DNA from: Pseudazoarcus pumilus
Lineage (GTDB): Bacteria; Pseudomonadota; Gammaproteobacteria; Burkholderiales; Rhodocyclaceae
NCBI RefSeq assembly: GCF_002872475.1
Contig: NZ_CP025682.1
Location: 1-64,000 of the forward strand
Direction: 5' to 3'
Length of the DNA: 64,000 nucleotides
The notes under the pieces were generated by a model. That model was not told the DNA's origin, made no database searches, and saw only the letters and a list, made by a program, of their open reading frames with translations. How positions within the stretch are numbered: the first letter of the stretch is position 1; each line of letters opens with the position of its first letter. The translations under genes and the position numbers were made by a program. This document shows, one piece after another, positions 1-12,662 of this stretch.

Positions 1-1401
<1,401 letters not shown>

Positions 1402-1461
1402 GCGCGCTCAAGCAAGCCGAAACCGTGACCACCAACAACAACGACGGACGATTCTGACGCC

Positions 1462-2568
1462 ATGCACTTGCTCACCACCACGCGCGACGCACTGCTCGCT
1501 CCGCTGCAGTCGGTCGCCAACATCGTCGAGAAGCGCCACACCCTGCCGATCCTGTCCAACGTGCTGATCGAAAAGCGCGGCGAACAGCTCACCATGCTCG
1601 CCACCGACATCGAGATCCAGATCCGCACCACCACCGCCGGCGATCTGGGCGGCGAGGACGCCAGCCTCACCGTGTCGGCGCGCAAGCTGCAGGACATCCT
1701 GCGCGCGTTGCCCGATGGTGCCGACGTCAACCTCACGCTCGACGACAAGCGCCTGACGGTGAAGACCGGCAAGAGCCGCTTCGCGCTGCAGACGCTGCCA
1801 GCGGCCGACTACCCGCGCATGAATCCGCCCGAGGAGAGCAGCGTGCGCTTCTCGGTCTCGCAGCGCGCCTTCAAGCGCCAGCTCGCGCAGGTCGGCTACG
1901 CGATGGCGCAGCAGGACATCCGCTATTACCTCAACGGCCTGCTCATCATCGTCGACGGCAGCGAGCTGCGCATGGTCGCCACCGACGGCCACCGCCTGGC
2001 CTTCGCGTCGAGCACGCTGGAATCCACGCACGAGCGCGCCGACGTGATCCTGCCGCGCAAGACCGTCACCGAACTCACGCGCCAGCTCGCCGACAGCGAC
2101 GACCTGCTCGAAGTCGTGCTCGCCGGCAACCAGGCGGTATTCCGCTTCGGGCCCACCGAGCTCGTCTCCAAACTGATCGACGGCAAGTTTCCCGACTACG
2201 AGCGCGTGATCCCGCAGAACCACCCCAAGCAGGTCAATTTCGACCGCTCCGAACTGCTCGCCGCGCTGCAGCGCGTGGCCATCCTGACCAACGAGAAATT
2301 CCGCGGCGTGCGTCTGGTGATCGACGACGGCGTGCTGCGCATCAGCAGTTCCAACTCCGAACAGGAAGAAGCCGTCGAGGAACTCGAAATCGATTTCTCG
2401 GGCGAGGGCGCCGACATCGGCTTCAACGTCAGCTACCTGCTCGACGTGCTCGGCAACGTATCCAGCGACACCATCGAATGGCACTTCAACGACGGCAACT
2501 CGTCGGCCCTGCTGACCCTGCCGGGCAACGACAGCTTCAAATACGTAGTCATGCCCATGCGCATCTAA
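1462..2568 (+). CDS. dnaN: DNA polymerase III beta sliding clamp
   Basis: The beta clamp is the ring-shaped processivity factor of DNA polymerase III. The 368-residue product has the standard three-domain length and the typical opening (MHLLTTTRDALLAPLQSV) and C-terminal end (VVMPMRI). The dnaA-dnaN order and the 60-base gap suggest co-transcription. No recF follows; gyrB comes next, an arrangement common in betaproteobacteria. The 180 bases between dnaN and gyrB hold no convincing gene. Confidence 0.98.
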   Translation: MHLLTTTRDALLAPLQSVANIVEKRHTLPILSNVLIEKRGEQLTMLATDIEIQIRTTTAGDLGGEDASLTVSARKLQDILRALPDGADVNLTLDDKRLTVKTGKSRFALQTLPAADYPRMNPPEESSVRFSVSQRAFKRQLAQVGYAMAQQDIRYYLNGLLIIVDGSELRMVATDGHRLAFASSTLESTHERADVILPRKTVTELTRQLADSDDLLEVVLAGNQAVFRFGPTELVSKLIDGKFPDYERVIPQNHPKQVNFDRSELLAALQRVAILTNEKFRGVRLVIDDGVLRISSSNSEQEEAVEELEIDFSGEGADIGFNVSYLLDVLGNVSSDTIEWHFNDGNSSALLTLPGNDSFKYVVMPMRI

Positions 2569-2583
2569 GGAAGACGCGCATAA

Positions 2584-5232
<2,649 letters not shown>

Positions 5233-5242
5233 GCCACGCGCC

Positions 5243-6127
5243 TTGTCCGAGCCGACCCGCGCGCCGTTGTCCGACCACACACGCGGCCTGCTTGCAGCCG
5301 GCATTGTCGTGCTGTGCTGGTCGGGTTTCAACATCGTCTCGCGCGTGGGCTCCACCGGGGCGCTGACACCCTACGACATCGCGGCGCTGCGCTTCGCGGT
5401 GTCGGGGCTGCTGGCGCTGCCGTTCTTCCTGCGCATGGTGCCGGTGGCCGAGTATCCGCGCTATTTCGTGCTGGCGATGGTCGCCGGCGTGGGCTATTCG
5501 CTGCTGGCGTATTCGGGCTTCGCGTATGCGCCGACGGCACACGCGGGCGTGTTCATCAACGGCGGGATTCCGTTCTGGACGGTGATCCTGGTCGCGGTGA
5601 CGGCGGGATTTCACCTGTCGCGGCGGGTGCTGGTGGCGCTCGGCACGACCTCGGCCGGCCTGTTGCTGATCGCCGGCAAGAGTCTTGGCGAGATCGGCGA
5701 TTCGGACGTGTGGAAGGGCGACGTGCTGTTCCTGATCGCGGCGCTGTTGTGGGCCGTGTTCGGCATGCTCGGTCGCCACTGGAAGGTGCCGCCTCGCAGT
5801 GCCATCGTCGGCATGGCGGTGATTTCGCTGGTGGTGTACACGCCGGTCTACCTGCTGTGGTTGCCCAAGACCATCGCCACCGCGCCGATGGGCGAGATCG
5901 TGCTGCAGGCCGTGTATCAGGGCATCGTCGCGGCGCTGCTGGCCGGCGCGATGTACACCTATGCCTGTCAGACCATCGGCGTGTATCGCGCCTCGATGAC
6001 GCTGGCCATCGTACCGGGGGCCTCTGCGATCGGCGCCTGGATTCTGCTCGGCGAAGCGCTCACGGTCACGGCGATTGCCGGGCTTGCGCTGGTGTCGATC
6101 GGCGCGCTGCTGTCGGCGCGGCGCTGA
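5243..6127 (+). CDS. EamA/DMT-family transporter
   Basis: This is a drug/metabolite-transporter superfamily permease of 294 residues with about ten hydrophobic segments and the two-fold EamA repeat (first half about 15-145, second about 155-290). Such proteins export amino acids, metabolites or drugs; the substrate cannot be read from sequence. No ATG fits the N-terminus: the frame offers TTG at 5243, 10 bases after the gyrB stop, or TTG at 5267, and either leaves the first membrane helix intact. It points toward the dadA-type gene and ends 23 bases from it in convergent orientation. Confidence 0.85.
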   Translation: MSEPTRAPLSDHTRGLLAAGIVVLCWSGFNIVSRVGSTGALTPYDIAALRFAVSGLLALPFFLRMVPVAEYPRYFVLAMVAGVGYSLLAYSGFAYAPTAHAGVFINGGIPFWTVILVAVTAGFHLSRRVLVALGTTSAGLLLIAGKSLGEIGDSDVWKGDVLFLIAALLWAVFGMLGRHWKVPPRSAIVGMAVISLVVYTPVYLLWLPKTIATAPMGEIVLQAVYQGIVAALLAGAMYTYACQTIGVYRASMTLAIVPGASAIGAWILLGEALTVTAIAGLALVSIGALLSARR

Positions 6128-6150
6128 GGGCGCCGCGCCGATCATCACCC

Positions 6151-7419
6151 TCAGGCGTTGCCCGGACGCAGTTGCGCCGGCACCTGCACCATAGGTGCGG
6201 CTTCACCCGCAGCGGCAACCACGCCGGCGATCAGGTCGGCGGTGGCTGCCGACAGCGTCCAGCCCAGGTGGCCGTGGCCGGTGTTGTAGAACACGTTGGC
6301 GCGGCGACCACGACCGACGCGCGGCATCATGTCCGGCATCATCGGCCGCAGACCGGCCCACGGCACGACCTGGCGCGTGCTCACGCCGGGGAAGCAGTGG
6401 TTCACCCAATCCACGAGCGGGCGGATGCGGTCGGCGCGGATGTCCCTGTTGTAGCCGTTGAACTCGGCCGTGCCGGCCACACGGAAGCGGTCCGGGCCGA
6501 GGCGGCTGGTGACCAGCTTGGTCTCGTCGTCGAGCAGGCTGACCCACGGCGCACTGCGCTGACTGCGCTCATCGGTCAGATTTACGGTGATCGAGTAGCC
6601 CTTGACCGGATAGACATTCACGCGGTCGCCGAGCTGGCGCGCGAACTCGCGGCTCGCCACGCCGGCGCACACCATCAAGGCGTCGAAATTCCACACGTCC
6701 TGGCGGCCGTCGACCACGGTCGTCACGGAGGCGTGCTCGCCGTCGCTGTTGAGCGCCACCACGTCGCGGCCGAAGATGCTGCGCACGCCCATGCGGTCGA
6801 GCGCGGCCGACAGGCCCACGGTGAACTTGTGGATGTCGCCGGTGGAATCGCTCTCGGTATAGAAGCCGCCGTAGTAGTTGCCGGCCAGCGTCGGCTCGAT
6901 GGCGCGCATCTCCTCGGGCGTCACCGCGCGGCGTTCCAGCCCGCCGGCGGCGAGCAGCTTCGTCACCTCGGCGGCATGCTCGAAGCCCGCGCGATCACGG
7001 TAGATGTGCAGGATGCCGCGCTTCTCGCAGTCGAAATCGATGCCCTCGGCCTCGGCCCAGGCGAACAGGTGCTCACGCGCGGCCACGGCCAGCCGCGCGG
7101 TCTCCACGGTGTTGTCGCGATAGTGCGGGATGCTGGCCAGGAACTGCGCGAACCACGACAGCTTGTGCCACGAGGGCTTGGGGTTCACCAGCAGCGGCGC
7201 GTCCTTGCGCAGCATCCACTTGAGGCCCTTGAGCACCGTGCTCCAGTGCGTCCAGGTTTCCGCGTTGGACGCCGAAAGCTGGCCGCCGTTTGCGAACGAG
7301 GTCTCCATGGCGGGATAGCGGTGCTTTTCGAACAGCGTGACGGAATAGCCTTTGCGGGCGAGCGCGTAGGCGCTCGTCACCCCGGTGATGCCTCCACCGA
7401 TGACGGCAATGGTCTTCAT
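6151..7419 (-). CDS. dadA: DadA-type D-amino-acid dehydrogenase / FAD-dependent oxidoreductase
   Basis: The protein belongs to the DAO/DadA flavoprotein family, which oxidatively deaminates D-amino acids (or glycine) to 2-oxo acids and passes electrons to the membrane chain. The 422-residue sequence begins with the FAD dinucleotide-binding motif VIGGGITGVTSAYAL and an acidic strand end (LFEK), and ends with the DAO block GHGHLGWTLSAATADLI, close to the 432-residue E. coli DadA. Its leader holds a tandem glycine riboswitch, so expression should respond to glycine; this makes glycine, or an amino acid metabolised with it, a likely substrate. The symbol is by family, and substrate is inference. 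Confidence 0.85.
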   Translation of the reverse strand: MKTIAVIGGGITGVTSAYALARKGYSVTLFEKHRYPAMETSFANGGQLSASNAETWTHWSTVLKGLKWMLRKDAPLLVNPKPSWHKLSWFAQFLASIPHYRDNTVETARLAVAAREHLFAWAEAEGIDFDCEKRGILHIYRDRAGFEHAAEVTKLLAAGGLERRAVTPEEMRAIEPTLAGNYYGGFYTESDSTGDIHKFTVGLSAALDRMGVRSIFGRDVVALNSDGEHASVTTVVDGRQDVWNFDALMVCAGVASREFARQLGDRVNVYPVKGYSITVNLTDERSQRSAPWVSLLDDETKLVTSRLGPDRFRVAGTAEFNGYNRDIRADRIRPLVDWVNHCFPGVSTRQVVPWAGLRPMMPDMMPRVGRGRRANVFYNTGHGHLGWTLSAATADLIAGVVAAAGEAAPMVQVPAQLRPGNA

Positions 7420-7446
7420 TGGAACGGTCTCCAGACGTCAGGGGTT

Positions 7447-7480
7447 GGGGTGTTCGCACGACATGTGCGCAACACGCCCC
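7447..7480 (-). promoter_or_regulatory. Hairpin between glycine riboswitch and dadA start
   Basis: On the minus strand a strong stem-loop (GGGGCGTGTTGCGCAC paired with GTGCGAACACCCC around loop ATGTC) lies between the second glycine aptamer and the dadA start. It has no run of T, so it does not look like an intrinsic terminator. It could be part of the expression platform, controlling translation or mRNA stability. The pairing is seen directly; the role is inferred. Confidence 0.45.
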
Positions 7481-7667
7481 CTCTGTCCGGTACCTGAGAG
7501 ATTCACGCCAGCCTTGCAGGCGACGCTTGCTCCTTCGGTGTGGCGGGTGACGAACCCGCCAGCTCTTCAGAGATGGATGTCGATCCGGTCGGTCCTTTTG
7601 CCTGAGAGTTTCCGGGGCGGTTGCTCCTTCGGCGCCGCGCCGCGATGGCGACGGTCTCTCCCGATCG
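7480..7667 (-). ncRNA. Tandem glycine riboswitch
   Basis: Read on the minus strand, two consecutive glycine aptamers are visible. The first runs from GGGAGAGACC through CGCCGAAGGAGCAA to AAACTCTCAGGCAAAAGGACCG. The second runs from TCTGAAGAG through CACCGAAGGAGCAA to AATCTCTCAGGTACCGGACAGAG. Repeated (A/G)CCGAAGGAGCAA and CTCTCAGG blocks, joined by a short linker, are the hallmarks of the cooperative gcvT-type RNA. It lies about 60 bases upstream of the dadA-type gene and in the same direction. In this class glycine binding usually switches on glycine catabolism or export genes. Confidence 0.92.
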
Positions 7668-7801
7668 GGTCCCGGCGTGAGCCGGCGATAGACGGCTTTC
7701 AGTGTAACCACAAGCGCAACGCAAGGAAACCCCGCCGCACTTCGGGACACGCACGCGGCTCGCTTACGGGCCTTGCGACGCGGATGAACGACACATCCGA
7801 C

Positions 7802-7834
7802 TTGAAACGATTACTGTAAACGCGAATAATTCGC
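7802..7834 (+). promoter_or_regulatory. Promoter with overlapping Fur-like palindrome before the TonB receptor
   Basis: A TTGAAA -35 box (7802-7807) and AATAAT -10 box (7825-7830) are 17 bases apart. The perfect palindrome GCGAATAATTCGC (7822-7834) covers the -10. It matches about 8 of 14 positions of the 7-1-7 Fur consensus, so iron repression is plausible but not proven by the match alone. Confidence 0.45.
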
Positions 7835-7894
7835 TTTCTTTTTACGTTTCTGACGACAGTCGCAGCTTCGCGCGCACCCCACGAGGTTTCCCAC

Positions 7895-10081
7895 GTGCAT
7901 TCCCTCCGTCACCCCTTCCGTCTGGGCGCGCTCGCCGCCGCGCTCGTGCTCGCCGCCCCCGCGCTGGCGCAGTCCGAGGCTGCCGCCGAAGATGCCGTCC
8001 GGCTCGATACCGTCACCGTCAACGCCAGTGCCGACGCCTCGGCCGAGGGTCTGGCGCCGGCCTATGCCGGCAACCAGGTCGCGCGCGGCGGGCGCGTCGG
8101 CGTTCTGGGCAACCGCGACGCGATGGACACACCGTTCAACGCCACCGCCTACACCAGCGAACTGATGCAGGACCAGCAGGCCAAGAGCGTCTCGGACGTG
8201 ATGCAGAACGACGCCTCGGTGCGCACAGCGCGCGGCTTCGGCAATTTCCAGGAACTCTACGTCATCCGCGGCTTCCCGGTGTTTTCCGACGACATGGCCT
8301 ACAACGGCCTGTACGGGCTGCTGCCGCGCCAGTACGTCGCGGCCGAGCTGCTCGAGCGCGTCGAGGTGCTGCGCGGCGCCAACACCTTCATCAACGGCGC
8401 CGCGCCCGGCGGCAGCGGCATCGGCGGCTCGGTCAACCTGCTGCCCAAGCGCGCGCCCAACGATCCCTTGAACCGCCTCACGGTCGGTGTTGAAAGCGGC
8501 GCACAGGGCTATGTCGCGGCCGACGTCGGCCGACGCTTTGGTGATGACGGCGAGAACGGCATCCGCATCAACGCCGCGCGCCGCGACGGTGGCACCGCCA
8601 TCGACGACGAGCGCCGGCGTCTGGACGTGCTCGCGGTGGGGCTGGACCATCGCGGCAGCAACTTCCGCCTGTCGGCCGACATCGGCCATCAGGATCACGA
8701 CATCGACGAGCCACGCCCCAGCGTCACGCCCACCGGCGCCGCGCCCTCCGCGCCGGATGCGTCAAACAACTTCGCGCAGCCGTGGACCTTCTCGAAGGAA
8801 CGCCAGACCTTCGCCACCTTCCGCGGTGAATTCGACCTCACCGACGACGTCACGGCGTGGGCCGCCGCCGGGGTGCGCGACGGCGACGAGAAGAACCGGC
8901 TGGCCAACCCGCGTGCGATGTCCGACGGCTCGACCACCGCCTACCGCTTCGACAACGTGCGCGAGGACGCCGTGTCGACGGGCGAGATCGGCATACGCGG
9001 ACGTCTCATCACCGGCGCCGTCTCGCACGAAGTGGTGGCCTCGGCCAATATCTTCCGCATGAGCTCGCGCAACGCCTACGCATTCTCCGACTTCGCCGGC
9101 TTCGCCAGCGATCTGAACGATCCGGGCGACGTCGCACCGCCCGACGCCGATTTCTTCACCGGCGGTTCGATGTCTTCGCCGCATGTGACCGAGCGCACCA
9201 ACACGCGCAGCGTCGCGCTCGCCGACACCATGGGCTTCCTGGACGATCGCCTGCTGGTCACCGTCGGCGCACGCCACCAGACCATCGCGCAGCGCGGCTA
9301 CAACTACAACACCGGCGCCAAGGAATCGGACTACGACAAGAGCGAGGTGACGCCGATGGCCGGCGTGGTGTTCAAGCTCAACCCGCAGGTGTCGCTCTAC
9401 GCCAACTACGCCGAAGCGCTGGTCAAGGGCGACATCGCGCCCGCAGTCAGTGGCGGCCAGCCCATCGACAACGCCGGCGAAGTGCTCGCCCCCTACGTCT
9501 CCAAGCAAAAGGAAGCCGGCGTGAAATACGACGGCGGGCGCCTCGGCGGCAGCCTCGCCTTCTTCACCACCGACAAGCCGTTCACGACCGTCGAGAACGG
9601 CGTCTTCGGCGCCAACGGCGAGCAGCGCAACCGCGGCATCGAACTCACCGTGTTCGGCCAGCCGCTGCACAACCTGCGCGTGCTCGGCGGCCTGACCCTG
9701 CTCGACGCCCAACTGAAGAAGACCGCCGGCGGCGCGCTCGACGGCAACGACGCCATCGGCGTGCCCGACAGCCAGCTCAACCTCGGTGTGGAATGGGACG
9801 TGCCGGGCATGCCCGGTCTGACCTTGACCGGCCGTGCGATCCACACTTCCAAGCAGTACATCGACGAGGCCAACGACGAGCGCATCCCGTCGTGGACGCG
9901 CTTCGACGTCGGCGCCCGCTACATCACCGACATCGGCGGCCAGGTCATGACCTTGCGTGCGCGTATCGAAAACCTCGCCGACCGCGATTACTGGGCCTCG
10001 GCCGGCGGCTATCCGGGAGCCAACTATCTGGTGCTGGGCGCACCGCGCACCTTCACGCTGACCGCGAGCTTCGACTTCTGA
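7895..10081 (+). CDS. TonB-dependent siderophore receptor
   Basis: This outer-membrane receptor imports ferric siderophores using TonB energy. The 728-residue precursor starts at GTG and has a signal peptide ending near ALAQSEA (residue 26). A plug domain follows at about 60-180, with a TonB-box-like stretch (RLDTVTVNA) near 35 and the plug motifs VIRGFPV and LERVEVLRGANTF. The rest is a 22-strand barrel ending in aromatic residues (TLTASFDF), the usual outer-membrane signature. The PepSY protein overlaps its stop by one base, so the two are co-transcribed. The ligand is unknown. Confidence 0.93.
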   Translation: MHSLRHPFRLGALAAALVLAAPALAQSEAAAEDAVRLDTVTVNASADASAEGLAPAYAGNQVARGGRVGVLGNRDAMDTPFNATAYTSELMQDQQAKSVSDVMQNDASVRTARGFGNFQELYVIRGFPVFSDDMAYNGLYGLLPRQYVAAELLERVEVLRGANTFINGAAPGGSGIGGSVNLLPKRAPNDPLNRLTVGVESGAQGYVAADVGRRFGDDGENGIRINAARRDGGTAIDDERRRLDVLAVGLDHRGSNFRLSADIGHQDHDIDEPRPSVTPTGAAPSAPDASNNFAQPWTFSKERQTFATFRGEFDLTDDVTAWAAAGVRDGDEKNRLANPRAMSDGSTTAYRFDNVREDAVSTGEIGIRGRLITGAVSHEVVASANIFRMSSRNAYAFSDFAGFASDLNDPGDVAPPDADFFTGGSMSSPHVTERTNTRSVALADTMGFLDDRLLVTVGARHQTIAQRGYNYNTGAKESDYDKSEVTPMAGVVFKLNPQVSLYANYAEALVKGDIAPAVSGGQPIDNAGEVLAPYVSKQKEAGVKYDGGRLGGSLAFFTTDKPFTTVENGVFGANGEQRNRGIELTVFGQPLHNLRVLGGLTLLDAQLKKTAGGALDGNDAIGVPDSQLNLGVEWDVPGMPGLTLTGRAIHTSKQYIDEANDERIPSWTRFDVGARYITDIGGQVMTLRARIENLADRDYWASAGGYPGANYLVLGAPRTFTLTASFDF

Positions 10082-11229
10082 TGACGCCCGGCGCGATCCG
10101 TCGCTGGAGCTGGGTGCACAAGTGGTCCAGCCTGGTGTGCACGCTGTTCATGCTGGTGCTGTGCATTACCGGCCTGCCGCTGATCTTCAGTCACGAGATC
10201 GACCATCTCACCGGTGACGAAGTCGAAATGCCGCGGCTGCCGGCAGGCACGCCACACGTTTCGCTGGACCGCGTCGTCCGCGCGGCCGAGATCCATCACC
10301 CGGGTCTCGTGCCACTGTATCTGTTCGCGGGCGACGACGAACCCGATCTGTGGCTGGCCAAGATGGACACGCGCGTCGACACCGACGAACGCCTGGCACG
10401 CTTCGCCTACGTCGATGCGCGCAGCGCCGAGATTCTCGGCGAGCCGAACTTCGGCGAAGGCTTCATGAGCGTGATGTACCGCCTGCACGTCGACCTCTAC
10501 GCCGGTCTGCCGGGCAAGCTGTTCCTCGGCGCCATGGGCCTGTTGCTGCTGGTCGCACTGGTCTCGGGCGTGGTGCTCTACGCGCCGTTCATGCGCAAGC
10601 TCAGATTCGGCACCGTGCGCAACCAGCGCAGCCACGCCCACTGGCTGGACCTGCACAATCTGATCGGCATCGTCACGCTGGTGTGGGCACTCGTGGTGGG
10701 CTTCACAGGCGTCATCAACACCTGGGCCGACCTCATCCTGCAGGCCTGGCAGCGTGACCAGGTCGCGGTGTTGCAGTCGGGTGGTGCGCAGACGCTGCTG
10801 GCCCCCGATTCGCGCGTCGCCGCACCCGCCGACGGCAGCCTGCAGGCCGCGGTCGACCGCGTGCTGGCCGCCGCGCCGGGGATGAAGGCCGACATGATCG
10901 CCTTCCCCGGCACGCTGCGCGCGACGCCCGATCACTTCGCGGTGATGCTGCACGGCGACACACCGCTGACCTCGCGCATGACCCGTGCGGTGCTCGTCGA
11001 TGCACACAGCGGAGAAGTGCTCGAAGCAGCCGGGCGACCCTGGTACGTCACCGCCTTCATGATCTCCGAGCCGCTGCATTTCGGCGACTACGGCGGCCTG
11101 CCGATGAAAATCCTGTGGGCACTGCTCGACGTGCTGACCATCATCGTGCTGACCAGCGGACTCGTGCTGTGGTGGCGCAAGCGGGCGAAATCCCCGGCCG
11201 AGGCAATCGATGCGGAGCCGCAGACATGA
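10081..11229 (+). CDS. PepSY-associated inner-membrane protein
   Basis: The 382-residue protein belongs to the PepSY-associated TM (PiuB-like) family, often encoded beside TonB-dependent siderophore receptors and thought to act in ferric-siderophore reduction or release. A first membrane helix (LVCTLFMLVLCITGLPLIFS, about 18-37) is followed by a periplasmic PepSY region, two central helices (about 145-165 and 190-220) and a last helix before WWRKRAK. Conserved histidines near the helices (HKW, HEIDHL, HAHWLDLHN) are compatible with heme or metal binding. Its ATG overlaps the receptor stop (ATGA). Confidence 0.88.
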   Translation: MTPGAIRRWSWVHKWSSLVCTLFMLVLCITGLPLIFSHEIDHLTGDEVEMPRLPAGTPHVSLDRVVRAAEIHHPGLVPLYLFAGDDEPDLWLAKMDTRVDTDERLARFAYVDARSAEILGEPNFGEGFMSVMYRLHVDLYAGLPGKLFLGAMGLLLLVALVSGVVLYAPFMRKLRFGTVRNQRSHAHWLDLHNLIGIVTLVWALVVGFTGVINTWADLILQAWQRDQVAVLQSGGAQTLLAPDSRVAAPADGSLQAAVDRVLAAAPGMKADMIAFPGTLRATPDHFAVMLHGDTPLTSRMTRAVLVDAHSGEVLEAAGRPWYVTAFMISEPLHFGDYGGLPMKILWALLDVLTIIVLTSGLVLWWRKRAKSPAEAIDAEPQT

Positions 11230-11381
11230 TGCACATCTGGCGCTGGCCCATCGTCATCGGCCTGTTCTCGGTCTTCGGCCTGATCGCGGCACTGGTCGCG
11301 GATGGTCTTGGCGACGTCGTAGCGTGGATCGCACTGGGCGTGCCGGTCGCCGTATCCGCGTGGTTCGGGCTGCGTCGCTGA
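11226..11381 (+). CDS. Small membrane protein of the TonB-receptor operon
   Basis: A 51-residue protein starts inside the stop of the PepSY gene (ATGA overlap). It is almost entirely two hydrophobic helices (about 8-26 and 30-46), ending in AWFGLRR. Tight coupling to the receptor and PepSY genes argues that it is a real third member of the iron-uptake operon. I do not recognise a family with a known activity; small proteins of this kind commonly follow PepSY genes. Confidence 0.7.
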   Translation: MMHIWRWPIVIGLFSVFGLIAALVADGLGDVVAWIALGVPVAVSAWFGLRR

Positions 11382-11388
11382 ACCCGCC

Positions 11389-12249
11389 TCAACCGGCGTA
11401 CTCGTGCGCCAGCTCCTGCCGCCGCGCCTCGATGGCCTCGGCAAGACCGGTGTACAGCGCCCCCAGTTGGCGCGTGTCCGCATCCTCTCCGGTCCACTCG
11501 AACATGGCCCCGGCGAGGATGTTGGCCGCGTAGACGACCTCGCCCAGATCGCGCGGCGGCTCGGTCAGCGGGGCGCGCGGGTGATCGTGGTCGCGCACGG
11601 CGTCCACCACTTCCGCAGGCAGATCGAGCGCGAAGAGCAGCGATTCGCCGATGCTCTCGTGCCACTGCGCAATCAGGTGGCGCACGGTATCGGGACGCTC
11701 GCGCAGTTCTTCGTACTGGGCGGCGCGATAGAGCATGTAGAACGCCCCCAGGTCATGCACCAGCCCGGCGAACAGCGCCTCGTCGGCTGCAATGCGCGGT
11801 TCGAGTTCGCGCGCGATCACCTCGGCGGCGGCCGCCGCATGCAGCGAGTGCGCCCACAACTGGTCGGACAACTGCTTGAAACGCACCAGTTCCTTGGCGC
11901 GCACGAGCTGGTTGAGCGCGACGGCCAGCGCAGCCTTACGCACCGAGTTCATGCCCAGGCGCTTGATCGCGCCATCGACGTCACGCACCTTGCGCGTGGC
12001 CCCTTGCGAGACGGAATTGGCGAGGTGGATCAATCGAGCGCAGATCAGCGGCTCGCCACGCATCAACGCGACCAGTCGCGAAACCGAGATGTCCGGATCA
12101 CGCATGGCGTCGCGCACGCGCAACACCGCGTCGAACGAGGTCGGAAACACGACTTCGCCGGACATTTCCTCGGCAATGTCTTCGAGCATGCGCAGGCGCT
12201 GCTGCTTGAGCGCCTCGCCTTTCTTGTCTGGATGGCTTGCGGAGGTCAT
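11389..12249 (-). CDS. HDOD-domain protein
   Basis: The 286-residue protein carries an HDOD domain (about 25-225), a catalytically degenerate relative of HD phosphohydrolases found in bacterial signalling proteins. Family features are the SVRLV/LMRGEP region, LIHLANSVSQG, IKRLGMNSVRKAALAVAL and a later HDLGAFYML and HDHPRAP. Such proteins take part in stress, motility or second-messenger responses, generally without a measurable enzyme activity. It is a single gene, convergent with the iron-uptake operon 7 bases away. Its partner cannot be told. Confidence 0.85.
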   Translation of the reverse strand: MTSASHPDKKGEALKQQRLRMLEDIAEEMSGEVVFPTSFDAVLRVRDAMRDPDISVSRLVALMRGEPLICARLIHLANSVSQGATRKVRDVDGAIKRLGMNSVRKAALAVALNQLVRAKELVRFKQLSDQLWAHSLHAAAAAEVIARELEPRIAADEALFAGLVHDLGAFYMLYRAAQYEELRERPDTVRHLIAQWHESIGESLLFALDLPAEVVDAVRDHDHPRAPLTEPPRDLGEVVYAANILAGAMFEWTGEDADTRQLGALYTGLAEAIEARRQELAHEYAG

Positions 12250-12332
12250 GGAATGGGGGAGTGTCGTAAACGCCCCCGATTCTAGGCCTGCAAAGCCTCG
12301 GCGTGTTGACCTCGAGCAAGCGCGGACGGCGC

Positions 12333-12539
12333 TCAGCGACGACGTCGTGCTTGTCTGCTGCCCCGGCCCGGGTGGTCGGCGCGATGGCGGCTGCGCAAGA
12401 CCATGACCAGGATGCCGACCGCGACGAGAATCGCGCTGAATCCCATCACCACAGGATTGAAGCCGGTCGCCGCCGGGGCAAGAATGCCACCGCCGACATA
12501 GGCGTAGGGCAGGGATTCGTAGATTGGTGCTGGCACCAT
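12333..12539 (-). CDS. Small single-pass membrane protein, unknown function
   Basis: The frame gives a 68-residue protein with one clear hydrophobic helix (VVMGFSAILVAVGILVMVLR) followed by a basic arginine-rich tail, as in small cytoplasmic-tailed membrane proteins. The ATG at 12539 is chosen because a GAAGGTG sits about 8 bases upstream; an alternative start at 12590 would add 17 residues. It sits between the HDOD gene, on the same strand, and the divergent alkB gene. No family with a known function is recognised. Confidence 0.55.
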   Translation of the reverse strand: MVPAPIYESLPYAYVGGGILAPAATGFNPVVMGFSAILVAVGILVMVLRSRHRADHPGRGSRQARRRR

Positions 12540-12662
12540 GGAGACACCTTCGGCAATGACGATTTCATTGAAGATCAAGACCGGAGCCACTACAAGCGAA
12601 ACCTTGACGCGTCGTCTCGTCGCGATCCATCGTGTGGACCCGCCATTGAGCTGCGCTCACCG

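Noticed and set aside
5314-7497. A 727-residue plus-strand frame over the EamA gene and dadA
   Set aside because: It runs antisense to dadA and in another frame of the EamA gene; both of those have clear family motifs, while this translation has none.
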